Of a DNA stretch of 35,728 bases, positions 20,216 through 32,057 are shown piece by piece; the stretch's first letter is position 1; every line of letters begins with the position of its first letter. The stretch is taken from the NCBI GenBank assembly GCA_018524725.1, contig JAEUWP010000190.1:1-35728 (forward strand), read 5' to 3'. The translations under genes were made by a program, and so were the position numbers. Below the pieces are notes generated by a model. The model was not told where the DNA came from. It made no database searches and saw only the letters and a list, made by a program, of their open reading frames with translations. The DNA is from Podaxis mareebaensis (taxonomy: Eukaryota; Basidiomycota; Agaricomycetes; Agaricales; Agaricaceae).

Positions 20216-20656
20216 TCAGTACAGTAATGCACGCACATTAGATTGATTATTTATTATCCATTTATTATGAATTTTTGGAGAATTTACACAGAGTGTAGAG
20301 CAACATACAAATGTTCGTCCGAACCGGGGGGCCATCCGAACCGGGGTGCAATAGTATGGGATAAAATAGAACGACGCATAATCCCGATGAGATTCGTCAA
20401 CCAGGACTGCACATCTCCCATACATCTGGGAACCTACCACGACAGCGATAAGGTGTCCCCGGTGAATCCTCAGATCCTCAAGGAGATGCGAAATAGGTTC
20501 TGAAGTCATCATAACATCAGTTGCGTCCGTATAAACCCTCCACGTGGATTGACGGTTGTATTGATATGTAATCTTGCACGATATCATCTCCCGCCTGATC
20601 CACCCGTGTATTGACTCCTCGGCGTTGTTAACCCTCTGCAAAAGCCCAGCCTCCAC
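20216..20656 (-). CDS. Small unknown protein, module B (paralogue of 7.1-7.5 kb gene)
   Basis: The frame encodes EAGLLQRVNNAEESIHGWI, TWRVYTDATDVM, PISHLLEDL, VVVGSQMYGRCAVLVDE and FYFIPYY, in the same order as module A. No ATG opens the frame: the first codon is GTG, so an upstream exon or truncation is likely. After FIPYY the frame runs through a repeated CCCGGTTCGGA and probably no longer reflects the family. The likely coding core is 20345-20656. Function unknown. Confidence 0.5.
   Translation of the reverse strand: MEAGLLQRVNNAEESIHGWIRREMISCKITYQYNRQSTWRVYTDATDVMMTSEPISHLLEDLRIHRGHLIAVVVGSQMYGRCAVLVDESHRDYASFYFIPYYCTPVRMAPRFGRTFVCCSTLCVNSPKIHNKWIINNQSNVRALLY
20332..20357 (-). repeat. 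Right arm of the flanking inverted repeat
   Basis: Reverse complement of 13493-13521 with three bases missing. Its TCCGAACCGGGG core (20335-20346) is directly repeated at 20318-20329. It overlaps the end of module B. Confidence 0.7.
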
Positions 20657-20696
20657 AAGGTAGGGGTGTGTCTATGACAGCACTAGTGAGTTGGAA

Positions 20697-22628
20697 TCAA
20701 GTATTGCTCAAAAGCCAACCCACTTCGTTTATAAGTCTGTTAACGAACGTAGCGGACAGGTTGATAGCTCCCATGAACACATAGCCAAGAAGGAATTTGC
20801 TGAAGTCGACGCGCTCAAAGGTGTTGACGAAATTCGCAGAATCTTTAAAGTCCTCGCTGTGAGTGCCATATGAACATTCATCAGCGCATGGGAGAAGATG
20901 CTGGCTCATAATTTGTTGGGCCGTTAACCAGAGATTGTACTGTAAATCAGAACCATCTTGGTCTGAGGATGGTGAAGGCCACGCCAGCTCTATGCTACCG
21001 GGCTGGGGAAATGGATCACCTTAAAGTCAATTAGCCAAGGCTCGTCAAGGTAGAAGGTCAACTCGAAGACCTACTTGAGGCATGTGCTTGCTGTAAGACT
21101 CGAAAATGACAGCGCCATAAAACGCTCGAGGTTTCATCCACGTTGATCCAGAATTGACCTGATGCGTCTTCATTGCAAAGATAATCAAAGAACGAAGCAT
21201 GGAAAGGGATTATTGGCGTTGTGTCCGCGTCTTCAGGGCTTGGGATACGAAGGACAGAGTGGAGCTTGTGAAGGGAGCCATATGCGACATTCTGTTTGAT
21301 CCCGAGGAGGTTGCACAAGTGCCAAAACGAAGTAGAACCTGAGTTCCAGCCTCCAGAGCTGATTTTGAGCATGGTCAATCCGAGTATTCGGCGGGTGACA
21401 GCATGGTAAGTATTTTTGGGTATAAGCTCAATGATCTGGGTATACAAAACGTGGAGGACAAGAAGTGGATCCTGATAGCTTTTGACAAACAAGGACGTCT
21501 TTCGCGCAATCGATACTATGTCCTCAAGCTGGGATACTGGATCTCCCACAAGAGGGTCGTCAACGAAACGTGCGATTGCAGATGCAAACGCAAAAAGGCC
21601 AGATGCCGCGTGTACAAGGATCACGATGTCGCGCTCTTGCGGCCATTGTGATGGTCCCACTGGTATCACATACGGATGTCTCCTCCGTATATCCTCGAAT
21701 TCGGCTCGCAAATAAAGTTCCACGTCTTTGCAGGCCTCATCGGAGTCCACGGGGATGTATATCGTCCAAAGCTCCTGTTGTACGTGTTTTTGTTCGAAGG
21801 CAATCTTCAGGTGCTGTTCCGGACGACTCGCAATGACCCATAGCAAAGGAGCATCTGGGTATTCTCGGACAAACTCGCTGACGAGCTGGATAATTTCGAC
21901 TTGTGCTTTCTCTCCATCGCACTCGTCAAGACCATCCAAGAAAATAGATAAAGGCTGGCGAGGGTTGACCAGTCGCCGCTGGCCAAAGGGCTCTGCAACC
22001 AACTTCCTGAACTGCTCGCGCATACCCTTCTCAAATAGCTTTGGATTGCTGTGCAGTTGCTCCTGCACATACGCCAGGTAAAGGGGCTCCTTCACAGCAA
22101 GTTGAAACGAGATGGTCGTCCATACGCGCGAAGGGTCACCACGCCGAAAGGGCCGGGAAAAGAACAGCGTAGCAGCCAACCGTTGGGCGTCTGCCTCGAG
22201 TTCTGCAAGAGACTGTATGATTGCAGATTTTCCAACACCGGCAGGGCCGTAAAGCCACAGTAGCCTTCTCTCTGGTTCCAACAGGAGCAGCCATGCTTGA
22301 ACAGTGGTGATTATCTCGATGCGGGTTCCAGGGTGACATCGTGGAGGAGGGTCACGGACGGACGAGTCAAACTCGGCTCCACTGATCGTTCGTTCCGCGA
22401 GCCGGTCCAAGACTATGATAATGCAGGTAATATATATTATATGGTAAGTCAGAGAACTCAGGAACGTGTGTCCCTTAAACGCTCACCTAAGGACGACTGA
22501 TTGTTGATGTGAATGGTCTCGCCCAAGACTGGATCAATCATTACAAAATCGCGTGCTTTTTTGAAGAAACCGTTGGATTGAGGAAGACGATGGTCTTTCA
22601 TGGGAGGCATGTGCTTGAGCATGGTCAT
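20697..22628 (-). CDS. NACHT-type STAND NTPase (short NLR-like protein)
   Basis: Three exons (22487-22628, 21071-22412, 20697-20994) join in frame to 593 aa. Exon 1 encodes a short N-terminus (MTMLKHMPPMKDH ... DPVLGETIHINNQ) like the variable leaders of mushroom NACHT proteins. Exon 2 has Walker A GPAGVGKSA (about residue 103), PFRRGDPSRVWTTISFQLA, Walker B LSIFLDGLDEC (about 203), VIASRPEQHLKIAF (sensor region), then the winged-helix-like part ILGLTMLKIS and IIPFHASFFDYL. Exon 3 (LWLTAQQIMSQHLL) is a helical end. No ankyrin, WD40 or TPR repeats follow, so it lacks the usual sensor. Such proteins are linked to fungal self/non-self recognition; the ligand is unknown. The exon 2/3 donor (GTCTTC) is weak. 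Confidence 0.85.
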
Positions 22629-23245
22629 GTAAAGGAAAAGAGAGAATGTGCTCACTTGGCAACGTTGTTATTCTACTTGAACCTGTAGTGCGCGCCTGCG
22701 CGTCACAAACCAGGATCCTTATTCAAGAAAAACAAACCATACCGAGTTCATCCAGAGCGGCAGAAGCCATCAATACTTGGCTGTGACTCTTGCCTTGTTC
22801 TGCCTTAGGATCTTTACACTGATGTTAGTACGTTGTAATGGATTCAAAGGCTCAAAACCAGGGTTATTATGGAAGCTGCCAAATACCTTTCTCCCGCCGA
22901 TGTGGGGCGCCTGACATTCTTGAATCTCGTGCGAAGCTTGCTATAAGATGCCGGAATTTTCCTTTCATAGTCTCTATCAATCCTCAGAAGGTTGGGAATC
23001 GGTGAGGAATGATAGGCGCAGGAAATGGAAAGCTTGAACACGAGTGCAAATTGCAAGAATAGCCAGAGCACAGCCGCCTCTGGGCGCAAATCAGTTCATT
23101 GAACATGCAGGGCCATAAGAAACAGACTCAAACACAAAGCTTTGTTTTCTATTGACAATGGCGCTCAACTCCCACTTTTGTAGCATTAAACAGTAAAATG
23201 GTCGCACGGCAACTGTGCATATCAAGTCCGTGCCAAACAGAATTA
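22629..23245. other. Intergenic between NACHT and GMC genes
   Basis: It holds the NACHT promoter/5' end and the GMC 3' UTR region. A minus-strand frame of 81 codons (22844-23089) has a hydrophobic start but no ATG-supported signal peptide or motif that I trust. Nothing else is recognised. Confidence 0.5.
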
Positions 23246-25913
23246 TTAGCGACCAATGTTATGATCTTTGATCAGGATCTCCGAAGCCTGTAAATATAGT
23301 ATAGATATCATTAACAGAGTCGAATATGACACCATTTAGAGGTGGGAAAACTGACCATTTCGCCGATCGCATAAGCAGCAGAGACCGTATGAGAGGAGAT
23401 TGCCTATTGAATCCCCATAAGTCATTCAATATTTTGCGTCATAATGACCTAAGTGACGTACCAAAGGAAGTATAGATAAGTCCGCCTGTCCGGTTGTCCC
23501 AGCATCAGAAACATATTACATTCAAAAAGCGACAACATACCACTCTCAACCCATCAACACCATAAACCCTCAATCGCTCATCAACAACGCCCCCATCTTC
23601 TCTTGGCATCATTGCAGCAGTGCCCACAGCGTGGAAAATGGTCCTAACCCAACCGGTTATATGTGCCTCCAGAATTTCTCTCATCTGCGCCTTTGATTCA
23701 TTCTCAGCTTCCGACTCCGGTTGGCAAGCCTTCTCAAGGTCAATTGTAGACAACTCTGCTGGGAACGCCCAGGACTTCAGGGCGCTTTTGAGAGGTTCTA
23801 TTTGTGTGAGATGCATGATAAACTCGAGGCCTTGGAGGAGGAGCGTGCGATCGGTCTTGTATGAGAAGATGTTCGGGTCAATCTTTGGGTATGGAAGTTC
23901 AGCTGTAGCTGAATCCAGGTTTGACGGAGAACGATGTACGGTCCCGCGGGAGAATGGGTGCATGAGGGATGCTGTGAGGGTAACGTATCGCTTTTTTGCC
24001 AAAATGTCTCGATTTGGGGGTGTCAAACCGTTGATGGGTAGGTGCCCTAAGAAGTTGATTATTCTGATATATATAGAGTAAGAATTGCCGAGATACAGAG
24101 AAGTGAAAGCGACGCACTCAACCTGAGGCTCGGCCGGATCAGAGAACCATTTCGTTTGAAGTTTCCACTGCTTTCCGTAGCCGTGCTGGACCTCCTGGGG
24201 AAGGCTGTTTATATACTTCTCACGTTCTGTCTGAAGTTGGTTTGTGATGGTCTCCGGCGACGTCCCAGTAACATTGGAGAGATGTTGAAGCGAAAGAAAC
24301 GCAAATCCCTGGGTGGGGCAGTCCGCGAGCAGACCCTCTTTCTTTTCGTCGCTTCCGGGTTGAAACGAGTTAGACGTTGTGTGAAGGCTCGAGCAAGAAG
24401 CCTACTATAGTTTCTGTTGTTTCTCCAACTCTTTTGCATCCAGGAGTATTTCGTTCGTGACGTAACTCTCATCGGCCTCGGCTATCACAGACACTGATAT
24501 GTGATCCTCTGTGCAAGTAATGTTCCTATTATTCGACAGGATCGAGTTGTGGAAAGGTGGACGCTTACGCAGATTCCCACCTACACCAGGAAGGTCGACA
24601 ATGCATTCAGTCCCATGCTGTCTCAAAACGCCGGGATTGCCAATCCCGGAGCACTCTAGTATGTCAGGGGTCTTGAACGTGCCTGAAAACATTTCTCCAA
24701 TCAGGGAACTGTTAGCTATTAATAGCTGAATGATTGACCTGTCGAGAGAATGATATCGCGACGGATATTTCTCACTTCCAGACGTTTCTCAGAACCTGGA
24801 ATGTGTAGCTCAACACCCACAGCCTTTGACCTCCCGGAACCAACAACTTTATCGAAGAGCACCCGAGTAACCGTTGCACCAGTCAAAACGAATATGTTTT
24901 CTCGGCTGCTTATGATGGGTTCAAGATAACCCGAGACAGAGGAAGACCGTATACCCAATTTGGGATCTATAGTCATGAGAGGTTTTGCGAACCCGATGTT
25001 GGAACCATTGCACTAGAGGAGCTTCCTTTTTAGAATGCGACCGGATGCAGTTCAGGTAATGGTGTGATACCCACGGGTTCCGGGTTTTCTGGAACGCCGA
25101 GTTTTCCAATTGCCTGGAAAAACAAGTCGTTCAGGCCAAGATTTCCTTGCTCGGGCTTGAAGGAATTGTGGGACGGCCAGCGCGGTGGGTGTGAATGATG
25201 GATTGGTCCTTGAGTCCCATGAAATGATGGGTCAGGCACTGGAACATAAGCGCCGGGCGGTGCATTCCGCCTTCGTGTTTCAATTGTTTGATATTGGGAG
25301 AAGTTTTCGCTCTATGTGGTTAAGTTGAGAGGAACCAAGGACGAGCTCTGAGTATCCTTACTCTTTTCATGCATTCTAAAAGGTTGTCCCAGTTCCAACC
25401 ATCATTACCAAAAGTGGTTTGTAGCGCGTCGTACTCTTGTTTTGACGGGCGCGTAAGTCCCAAGTAATTGATAAGGCTTGATCCTCCGAGGCCTCTCCCA
25501 CGGGGTACAGGAATAATCCGGTTTTTTGAGTTTGCTTGGGGCACGGATTGAAAAGTCCAAGCATATAAAGGATTACTTATCACACGGCCCATGAGACCTA
25601 CATCACGTCGGTGGACGATCCAGAAGATTAGAATATGTTCCTACCTGGGGTGTCAATAATAGGGATTGAACCAGCCGCTCCGTGGTAAATGCCAGCTTCA
25701 ATGACCCCGATAGTGAGGTTGGTACTTTCCGCTAGTCTGCGATCATGGATATCTGTTAAGCCATGCTCTGATCAGGGTGATCAAAAACACTGCATCAACG
25801 CACCTCCGGGCGACTACTAGTCCTGCTGTTCCTCCACCGACTATCAAGTAATCAAAAGGGTTGTCCTTGCTGTTTGATCGTTCGATAAAAGCATCAAGAG
25901 TGATTATGGGCAT
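23246..25913 (-). CDS. GMC oxidoreductase (FAD-dependent alcohol oxidase/dehydrogenase family)
   Basis: Twelve exons keep frame and give 678 aa: 25804-25913, 25645-25736, 25362-25597, 25075-25311, 24739-25012, 24569-24682, 24406-24508, 24118-24351, 23541-24063, 23462-23485, 23356-23403, 23246-23287. FAD site DYLIVGGGTAGLVVARRLAE lies at the N-terminus. GMC signature 1 is RGRGLGGSSLINY and signature 2 ILSTGTFKTPDILECSGIG. Later come GVGGNLQDHISV and, at the end, the catalytic pair: His about 611 in HAVGTAAMMPR and His about 654 in AISSHTVSAAYAIGE. No signal peptide is seen (MPIITLDAFIERS), unlike secreted aryl-alcohol oxidases, so an intracellular oxidase or dehydrogenase is likely. Substrate cannot be told. 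One exon is only 24 nt. Intact. Confidence 0.92.
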
Positions 25914-26813
25914 GAGTTATCCTGCTGTTCAATGGTATAAGTTTGGGAATGGCAGTAGCACTGGACGGCTATAGTAGGGGGGGAAGTCGGTGTGTGTGTG
26001 ATTAGCACTACAAGTCTACATATATAAAGGATAGGTGATGTGATGGAGTTTTCTCAGGAATGTGGGACATGGTTCGTCCAACTCTGTAGGTTCGTTGGAA
26101 GAAAGTATACTTAGAGCCCTTCTGTTCGGGTAACAGATGATGATCGGTGAAGCGTGATGCATTGATGAAGCGCCCGCACTCAGTGCTCGGACCATATCAA
26201 GCGATGGGCGGCTCTTTCGGAGTGCCGTTCCGCCGGAGTGATAGATCATCAAGCGCAAACAACGGCGCATTGTTTCGATGGTGTGCTTCCAAGTTTCTTG
26301 CTCTGATGAAAGCCATCATCCATCATTTTTCCAGTCACACACCCCACCGGCTATAGCCACACGCCAGAATGCTTGCGTTGATGCTTGCGGGAACATGCAG
26401 AGTTCTCATCTCCGTTGGTTACCTTCAGGTAAATAAAGCAAGCGTTTGTCATTATGAGGTCGCTGAAAGTTCATTTGAAGGCAAGGATTATTGGCCCGTG
26501 GCCATTAGCAAGTGCTGCTTGCTGTTTCAACTCTCTCCGTTCCGAGGCACGGTAATTCAATCCAGTTCTAAACATAGACATATGGTGCTCTGCCACAATG
26601 CAGTGTTGTCTCATGATTAGATGAACTTGATGGCAAGCCATACATCGCCAAACGTGCGAATGATGGCGGGTAGCCGTCGTTGCCATCTGGGTCTCTCGCA
26701 TGTTCCTGCCTTGACTTGCTTATCCGACCATTCCTCTCCTCCTTGATCGCTTTGGGACTGGATCCTTCTAGAGAGCCCATCAGGGAACTGGTATCGACGG
26801 ACCTCTTCGCCCG
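25914..26813. promoter_or_regulatory. Divergent intergenic region between GMC and large disordered gene
   Basis: 900 bp between two divergent starts. On the minus strand a TATA-like CCTTTATATATG lies near 26019-26030, about 110 bp above the GMC start. Short frames on both strands show no motif. Part of 26680-26813 is probably the 5' UTR of the plus-strand gene. Confidence 0.45.
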
Positions 26814-29800
26814 ATGCCTAGCCTCTCCTTCATCAAGCCCAAGGCTCCCAAGTGGAAATCTAGAGTTTCCAACAGGACACCGTTCTCCACTGGTCGATTC
26901 GACAATATCAGCTCCCCTCACCCATATGCCGCCCCCGACATCATAGACATCCATGATACTTCCGCATCCTTCGGATCCGTTGTAGAAGAACCTGCTGCGC
27001 CTGCGCCTGCTCCCGCTCGGCCGTCCCTTCAGGCTTCACCACATATCAAAATCGACTTGGACCTTTCCTCTGAGCCTTTTGACTCGGATTGGTTCCAAAC
27101 TCGGTTTACCAGCAATTCCTCACCTTCGCCAAGGCAGCAACAGAATGGGCACAGAGAAGAGAGCCGAGTAGGAATTCAGGAAAGTCGTGCATTGGGTGTC
27201 ATGGAGAGATGGGAACCGCAGGGTGTGCCAACAGAAGTTCCAACTGACGAGGATGATGATATCGACCTTTCAACGTCAGAAGATGACGTGTTGGATCACC
27301 TAAAGGCCATGGATGTGAGCGTTTTATCCATCGCGTCGAACTCTCGCTCACGATAAGCCAGGCATCCACTTTCCTCCATCTCCCAGCCCAGCGCAACGGG
27401 GTGCGTTGCTGACTTGCTTTTAGAGTATTGTGGTAGTTAATTTAACTATAGATGACCGAACAACCTGCTTCTTCGTCAGCCAGAAGGAATCCTCCTACCC
27501 CAATCAAGATTCCAAATCTCTCCATGCATGGTCCCCAGGTTCATATTGTTCGTTCGGCCGAACCAAACAACTCCCGCCCACTCTCGGAGATATCCTCTGC
27601 GGAATCCTCTGCTGTCTCTGGTCAAACCCTTGCTCGCGCCTTGTTGGGAAATAGTTTTGTCCTGTCCAGTGACGCCAGGTCATCGAGGTACAGGAGCGGG
27701 TTTGGAGGTCTTGTTCGTTCTGATTCGGCGACATTGCCTCGTGGGGATCACCCGCTGATGAATTCACCGCATTGGCGGGATCGGGCTCTGAGCGGTACAA
27801 GTGACACCTTCGCTGCTGATCCAGATGTCCCGCCCGTTCCCTCGAATGCTGACAAGGTGTATGTTCCTCCTCAGACACCCCGACACTCTGGCGCCGAGCC
27901 GAAGAGGAAGTCTAATGTCAGGAGACACTCGAGTGCCGGAAGTTTGCCGTCGCCGGTCTCCGAGGGGGATTCCAATGATTCAAGGTCTCGATCCAATAGC
28001 ATTGGCGAGTTCACTCGGGAGATGGAAAAAATAGGGAAAGATATCCAAGCCCTGCGTCGGATTTCTCGTATCTCTGAAGCTCCATCGACGACACCTACAA
28101 CTCCTGCTAACCCCGAAATTCCCCTACATACACCCTCTGAGCCATCACCTGTCGAGGTCCCTTCTACCCAAGAAGAACCTTCTCCCCCCCCTTCAGAACC
28201 TCCAAATCACTCACCCACTACATCGAATTCAAGATCTCCTGGTGTCTCGTCAACCACCACCACCTCTTCAGTTATCTCTTCAACAAAAGAGTTAGAGAAT
28301 GTTCTGGATTATTACTCATCCTCTGATGGTCCAGAGCGAGCTTTCGCTCCTGCATTCTCTCCTATTATCGAAGAATCCAGTTCACAGTTATCCTCGCCAG
28401 CGAGCAGGCGGCTATCTCATCGGACCACCCTAACAAGTCGGACGATGTCGCCATTGTCAGGCACTACGAATGGTGAGTCTATATTAATCCCAGCAGTTAT
28501 GTGGCACATCATAACAAATGGGTTACTAGGGAGGATAGACCCCAGCACCGTACGCAGGCCATCAGATGGCGCTGTCATATCCAAAACATCTAGCCCACGT
28601 CGACGTTCTATTCAGGTGGTGAGTGCAACAAATTGACATAATGTCAAACTCAACTATACTTTTCCTTTTCTCACAACCGAACTTGTTCGTAGCCGTCCCC
28701 GGGTCCGAACTCCCCACAGCCTCAGCCACAAACAAGTGCAGGCACAGCTGCCAACAGCGCCGCAGGACATCGAACTTCGTTACTGCATCCAGCATCAGTT
28801 GGTCGCGTAGCAGGAGGGCGTCTGCGATCTGGAAGTGCTCCAAGTCCCATCAAGATTACTCGTGATTCGAGGGACTTGAATGTGTACAGAATCATTTCTC
28901 CATTACCCGAAAACGCGTTGGAGACCCCTTCGACAGGAGATAGTGATGGTGTCGGGATGCAACAAACCTTTCCCGAGACACCTAGTGGGTTTAGTCCATT
29001 TTGGTCTCCCGGCCCATCACCTGGGATGTCCCAGGGGTTGCCAGATGGGTATGAGTTCACGCCAATGCCTCAGACGCCGCTGTCCGCGGCATTGCCTGGT
29101 AGTGGGAGAGGCGCACCTGTCAGCCTTGATCAACAAATCTTGCTGACGAGGGCAGCGTCGATGGCTAGGACTAGACATTCGAGGCAAGGGAGTCTGCCGA
29201 TGTTTGGCACGGAGTCCAGGGAGCTACCTAAGCCTCAGGCTCCCGCTTCTACTTCCGCAGCTGCGAACTCTGTGAAACCGAATGACGATCGAGAAGTGGA
29301 CGGTGTTGGAGAAGAAAGTTCTGCACAGGTGGTTCAAGCTCCACCATCACGACCGTCAGAGACCTCGCCAGTTAGCAGCGCCTCCCAATATTCCGAACCG
29401 AGTGTAGATCCACACCCTTTATATGAAGAGACGAGGCCTGGGCCTCCTGCCGTCGAGGTAGCTGGTAGGACGCGTCCCGCATCCCCGTCGACATTGGAAT
29501 CATCGCCCCAACTTGCCTATCTTGTTCGAAATGATTCATCTCGTTCCACACAGTCATCGCCTTCTGTCACTCCATTACCTTCCAATCTTCCTTCTTCACA
29601 TCACCTTGATCCTGCTCCTGAATTTGCGGACCCTTTCAATTCTCGCGTTACTCCTCCCCCTCGTTTCGAACATCGGACTGTTTCTCCTCACCATCGCTCT
29701 TTGCAGACACCTCCCCCTGTTGTCATCACTCCTCCGGCAGGAGATTCTGCATCTGCACCATCCCCTTACCTTGGACACTCTTTACGGCGAATATCTGAAA

Positions 29801-31670
29801 TTAGCAATAACTTTGACTCACCACCTCCCTATGATACCATTGATCAGGATCAACCGCCACCACCTTCTCTTACCCCAAACTCTGGAAACTCACATGTTGA
29901 ACCGCACTTCGCTGCTAGAGCTCATCCTTCGCCTCCAGCAACCCAAGGGTCTAGCAGCGAACATCTACCTTTGAGCAGGAAGACCTCGGACGGGAATCGA
30001 GATCGGAGGGGCCGGGTAAGACCCGTAGCACCAACGGGTCCGAGGCGACCTCTTTCGCACCTTAACTCTCAACCAGTCGGGAGAACAAGAAACCCTTCAA
30101 TTTCGTCTGTGTCGAGTACACCGCCGAACTCAAACCCCACTACAACCGTGATTAGGACGGCCTCCACAACTCCTGTTGTCGAACCCAAATCTCTCAACAT
30201 CAACCCATCTACTCCGAATGCTCAGCCTGAGCCGAGCCTTTCCCCTTCCAATGGCACGGCGACTGCTGTGAACAATACCCCGGCTGTGGTGTCTCCTCAG
30301 TCGCCGGATTTCCAAGTTCCGCCCATGCAATATCGTGGATTGACATTGGATCAAGCCAAATGGACGTTTACCTCGGCGCAGTTGCAAACTGTCGTTTCAC
30401 GAGCGATCCAGCAGTCCGCTGAGGCATCTTCTATTCGACTTCTTCGTCTGGAGACTCTCGACAACGACATCCCACGAGAACTAAAACGATTGGAAGCCCA
30501 AAAGGCAGAGATCAAGGGCAAATACCGGTCGTTAACGCGCGCTAGCGAGTCTCTCTTCATGAAGCTCAACAACCAAATCGCAAATGGCAGCACCAGCACG
30601 CAAAGAACGTTGGAGGAGTTGCGGGACGTCACGGGGCAGCTCAACCACTTGACAGAGGAGCTGCATTCAGTGGACCAACAACACGCGCAGATCCAGAGCT
30701 TGGTACTCACGCATTCTGCGAGTGCGTTGTCGATGGCGTTGAGAAAGTTGAACGCGAGCTTCTTGAAGCAACTGGCGGAGACGCAGGAGCTACAGAGGCA
30801 GGTGGCGGACTTGGAGAATGAGATTTGGACCATCAATGAGTTGAGAAAAACGTCACCGGAGGGCCAGCTCGGCCAATCACAGGCGAAGTCACAGTCTCAT
30901 CCACCGGCTCAATCCTCATCGTCACAACAAGTTGTCCCAAATTTGAATCTTAGTGAGCCCGCTGCGAACTCGGGTGCAGAATTGGAGAGCAAGAGGTCGA
31001 CGCATTCGGTAGCTGTCGCCAGGAGGCCAAGCCTCGGGTACTCAAGGACGGTCAGGTTGTCCGGGAACCGGCTCAGTCAGCGCTCATCGTCGAGCAGCAA
31101 TGGCGCCAGAACGAGTTTGATGCTTGGAGGTGGAATGTCAGGGACAAACCCAACATTCGGTGTACCTCCTGTGCCCCCGTTACCAAGAAGACGCCCAACG
31201 GATATACTTACGGATGCACCCGCCAGCCGCACGACGGTACGTATTCTCCTGCATTGATGGGTTTCCTACTGACAGTTTGATAGATATTCTCGACTGACAG
31301 TGGGACTCCCAACACTGAAGTTCGAGCCATGATACGAGCACAAGATGAACTTTATCGGATACTCGGAATGTCTCTGCGAGGTGATACTCGTCTGCGACGA
31401 TCACATTCCGTCATTGGGCTGCCCGGCAATCTCGAAATTCAGCCTCACCCGTCGAATACCGCTCACAATTTCCTTCAACCGAGGGCCCCTACATTGAGAT
31501 CCGGATCAATGGGTTCGAGTTCGCTTTCAACCAGAGCTTCGAGGGCTAGTCCTCGCCCGCTTTCGTATCCAGCTTCCGTACTGGAGGCGTATAACCCTCT
31601 GGATGCTGACGTGGGTCCTTTGTTCCTTACGCCTCCGCTTGGGGACAGCGTTTCTGACGTCCACTGGTGA
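26814..31670 (+). CDS. Large Ser/Pro-rich protein with C-terminal coiled coil
   Basis: Five exons (26814-27314, 27452-28472, 28530-28618, 28693-31236, 31284-31670) stay in frame and give 1513 aa. Nearly all is low-complexity Ser/Pro/Thr with phosphosite-like stretches (RRHSSAGSLPSPVSEGDS), so mostly disordered. The one ordered part, near residues 1085-1265, starts YRGLTLDQAKWTFTSAQLQ, continues EASSIRLLRLETLDNDIP and ELKRLEAQKAEIKGKYRSL, then coiled coil (QLNHLTEELHSVDQQHAQIQ). It recalls the fungal 'up-regulated during septation' domain, but that is memory only. Intron 2 (57 bp) has no stop and a length divisible by three, so it could be retained. A cytoskeletal, septation or polarity scaffold is plausible. 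Confidence 0.85.
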
Positions 31671-32057
31671 TGTAGCGAAACGCCATGCTTGCCACACTGG
31701 AAATGATCACGCACGATGAACACTAACTTATTTGGTTCTCTTTTGTTGTTTTTGCTTTCGCACAATTACTGTTCACCTAATGCACACCCATTACCTATGT
31801 CGTCATTTTGATATAATTTTCCTGTCTTTTCTGTGGTATTTGGTTGTACCCAGGAAAATACTGTGATAAGTGTTCTGAATTTGGATTGCTCTTCGTTGTT
31901 AGAGCATCGAGAAGAAAAAAGGCAATGCTGAGGCATCTGTACGTGGCAAAAGTACCAAGGATAGACGAAAACTGTACTACTAAATATGACAGAGCAAGAA
32001 GCAACGGAGGAAGCAAGAACATCGTCGGAAGATGTTCCGAAGTGGGACATCAATGCA
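31671..32057. other. Convergent intergenic region
   Basis: 387 bp between the ends of two convergent genes; presumably their 3' UTRs. Short frames on both strands show no motif. Confidence 0.55.

Noticed and set aside
22844..23089. 81-codon minus-strand frame with a hydrophobic start.
   Set aside because: No motif, no splice support, and it lies in the GMC 3'/NACHT 5' intergenic region.
24209..24472. Two consecutive TAG codons in the GMC frame, looking like a nonsense-broken gene, and an 87-codon alternative frame.
   Set aside because: A 54-bp intron (24352-24405) with GTAGGC donor, CTAAC branch site and AAG acceptor removes both stops and joins QQKLYDEKKEGLLADC, which fits the family. The alternative frame is a shadow.
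25013..25074. A 29-nt intron (GTCGCATT...CTAG) for the GMC gene.
   Set aside because: Too short; the 62-bp alternative with donor GTGGGT is in the same phase and of normal length.
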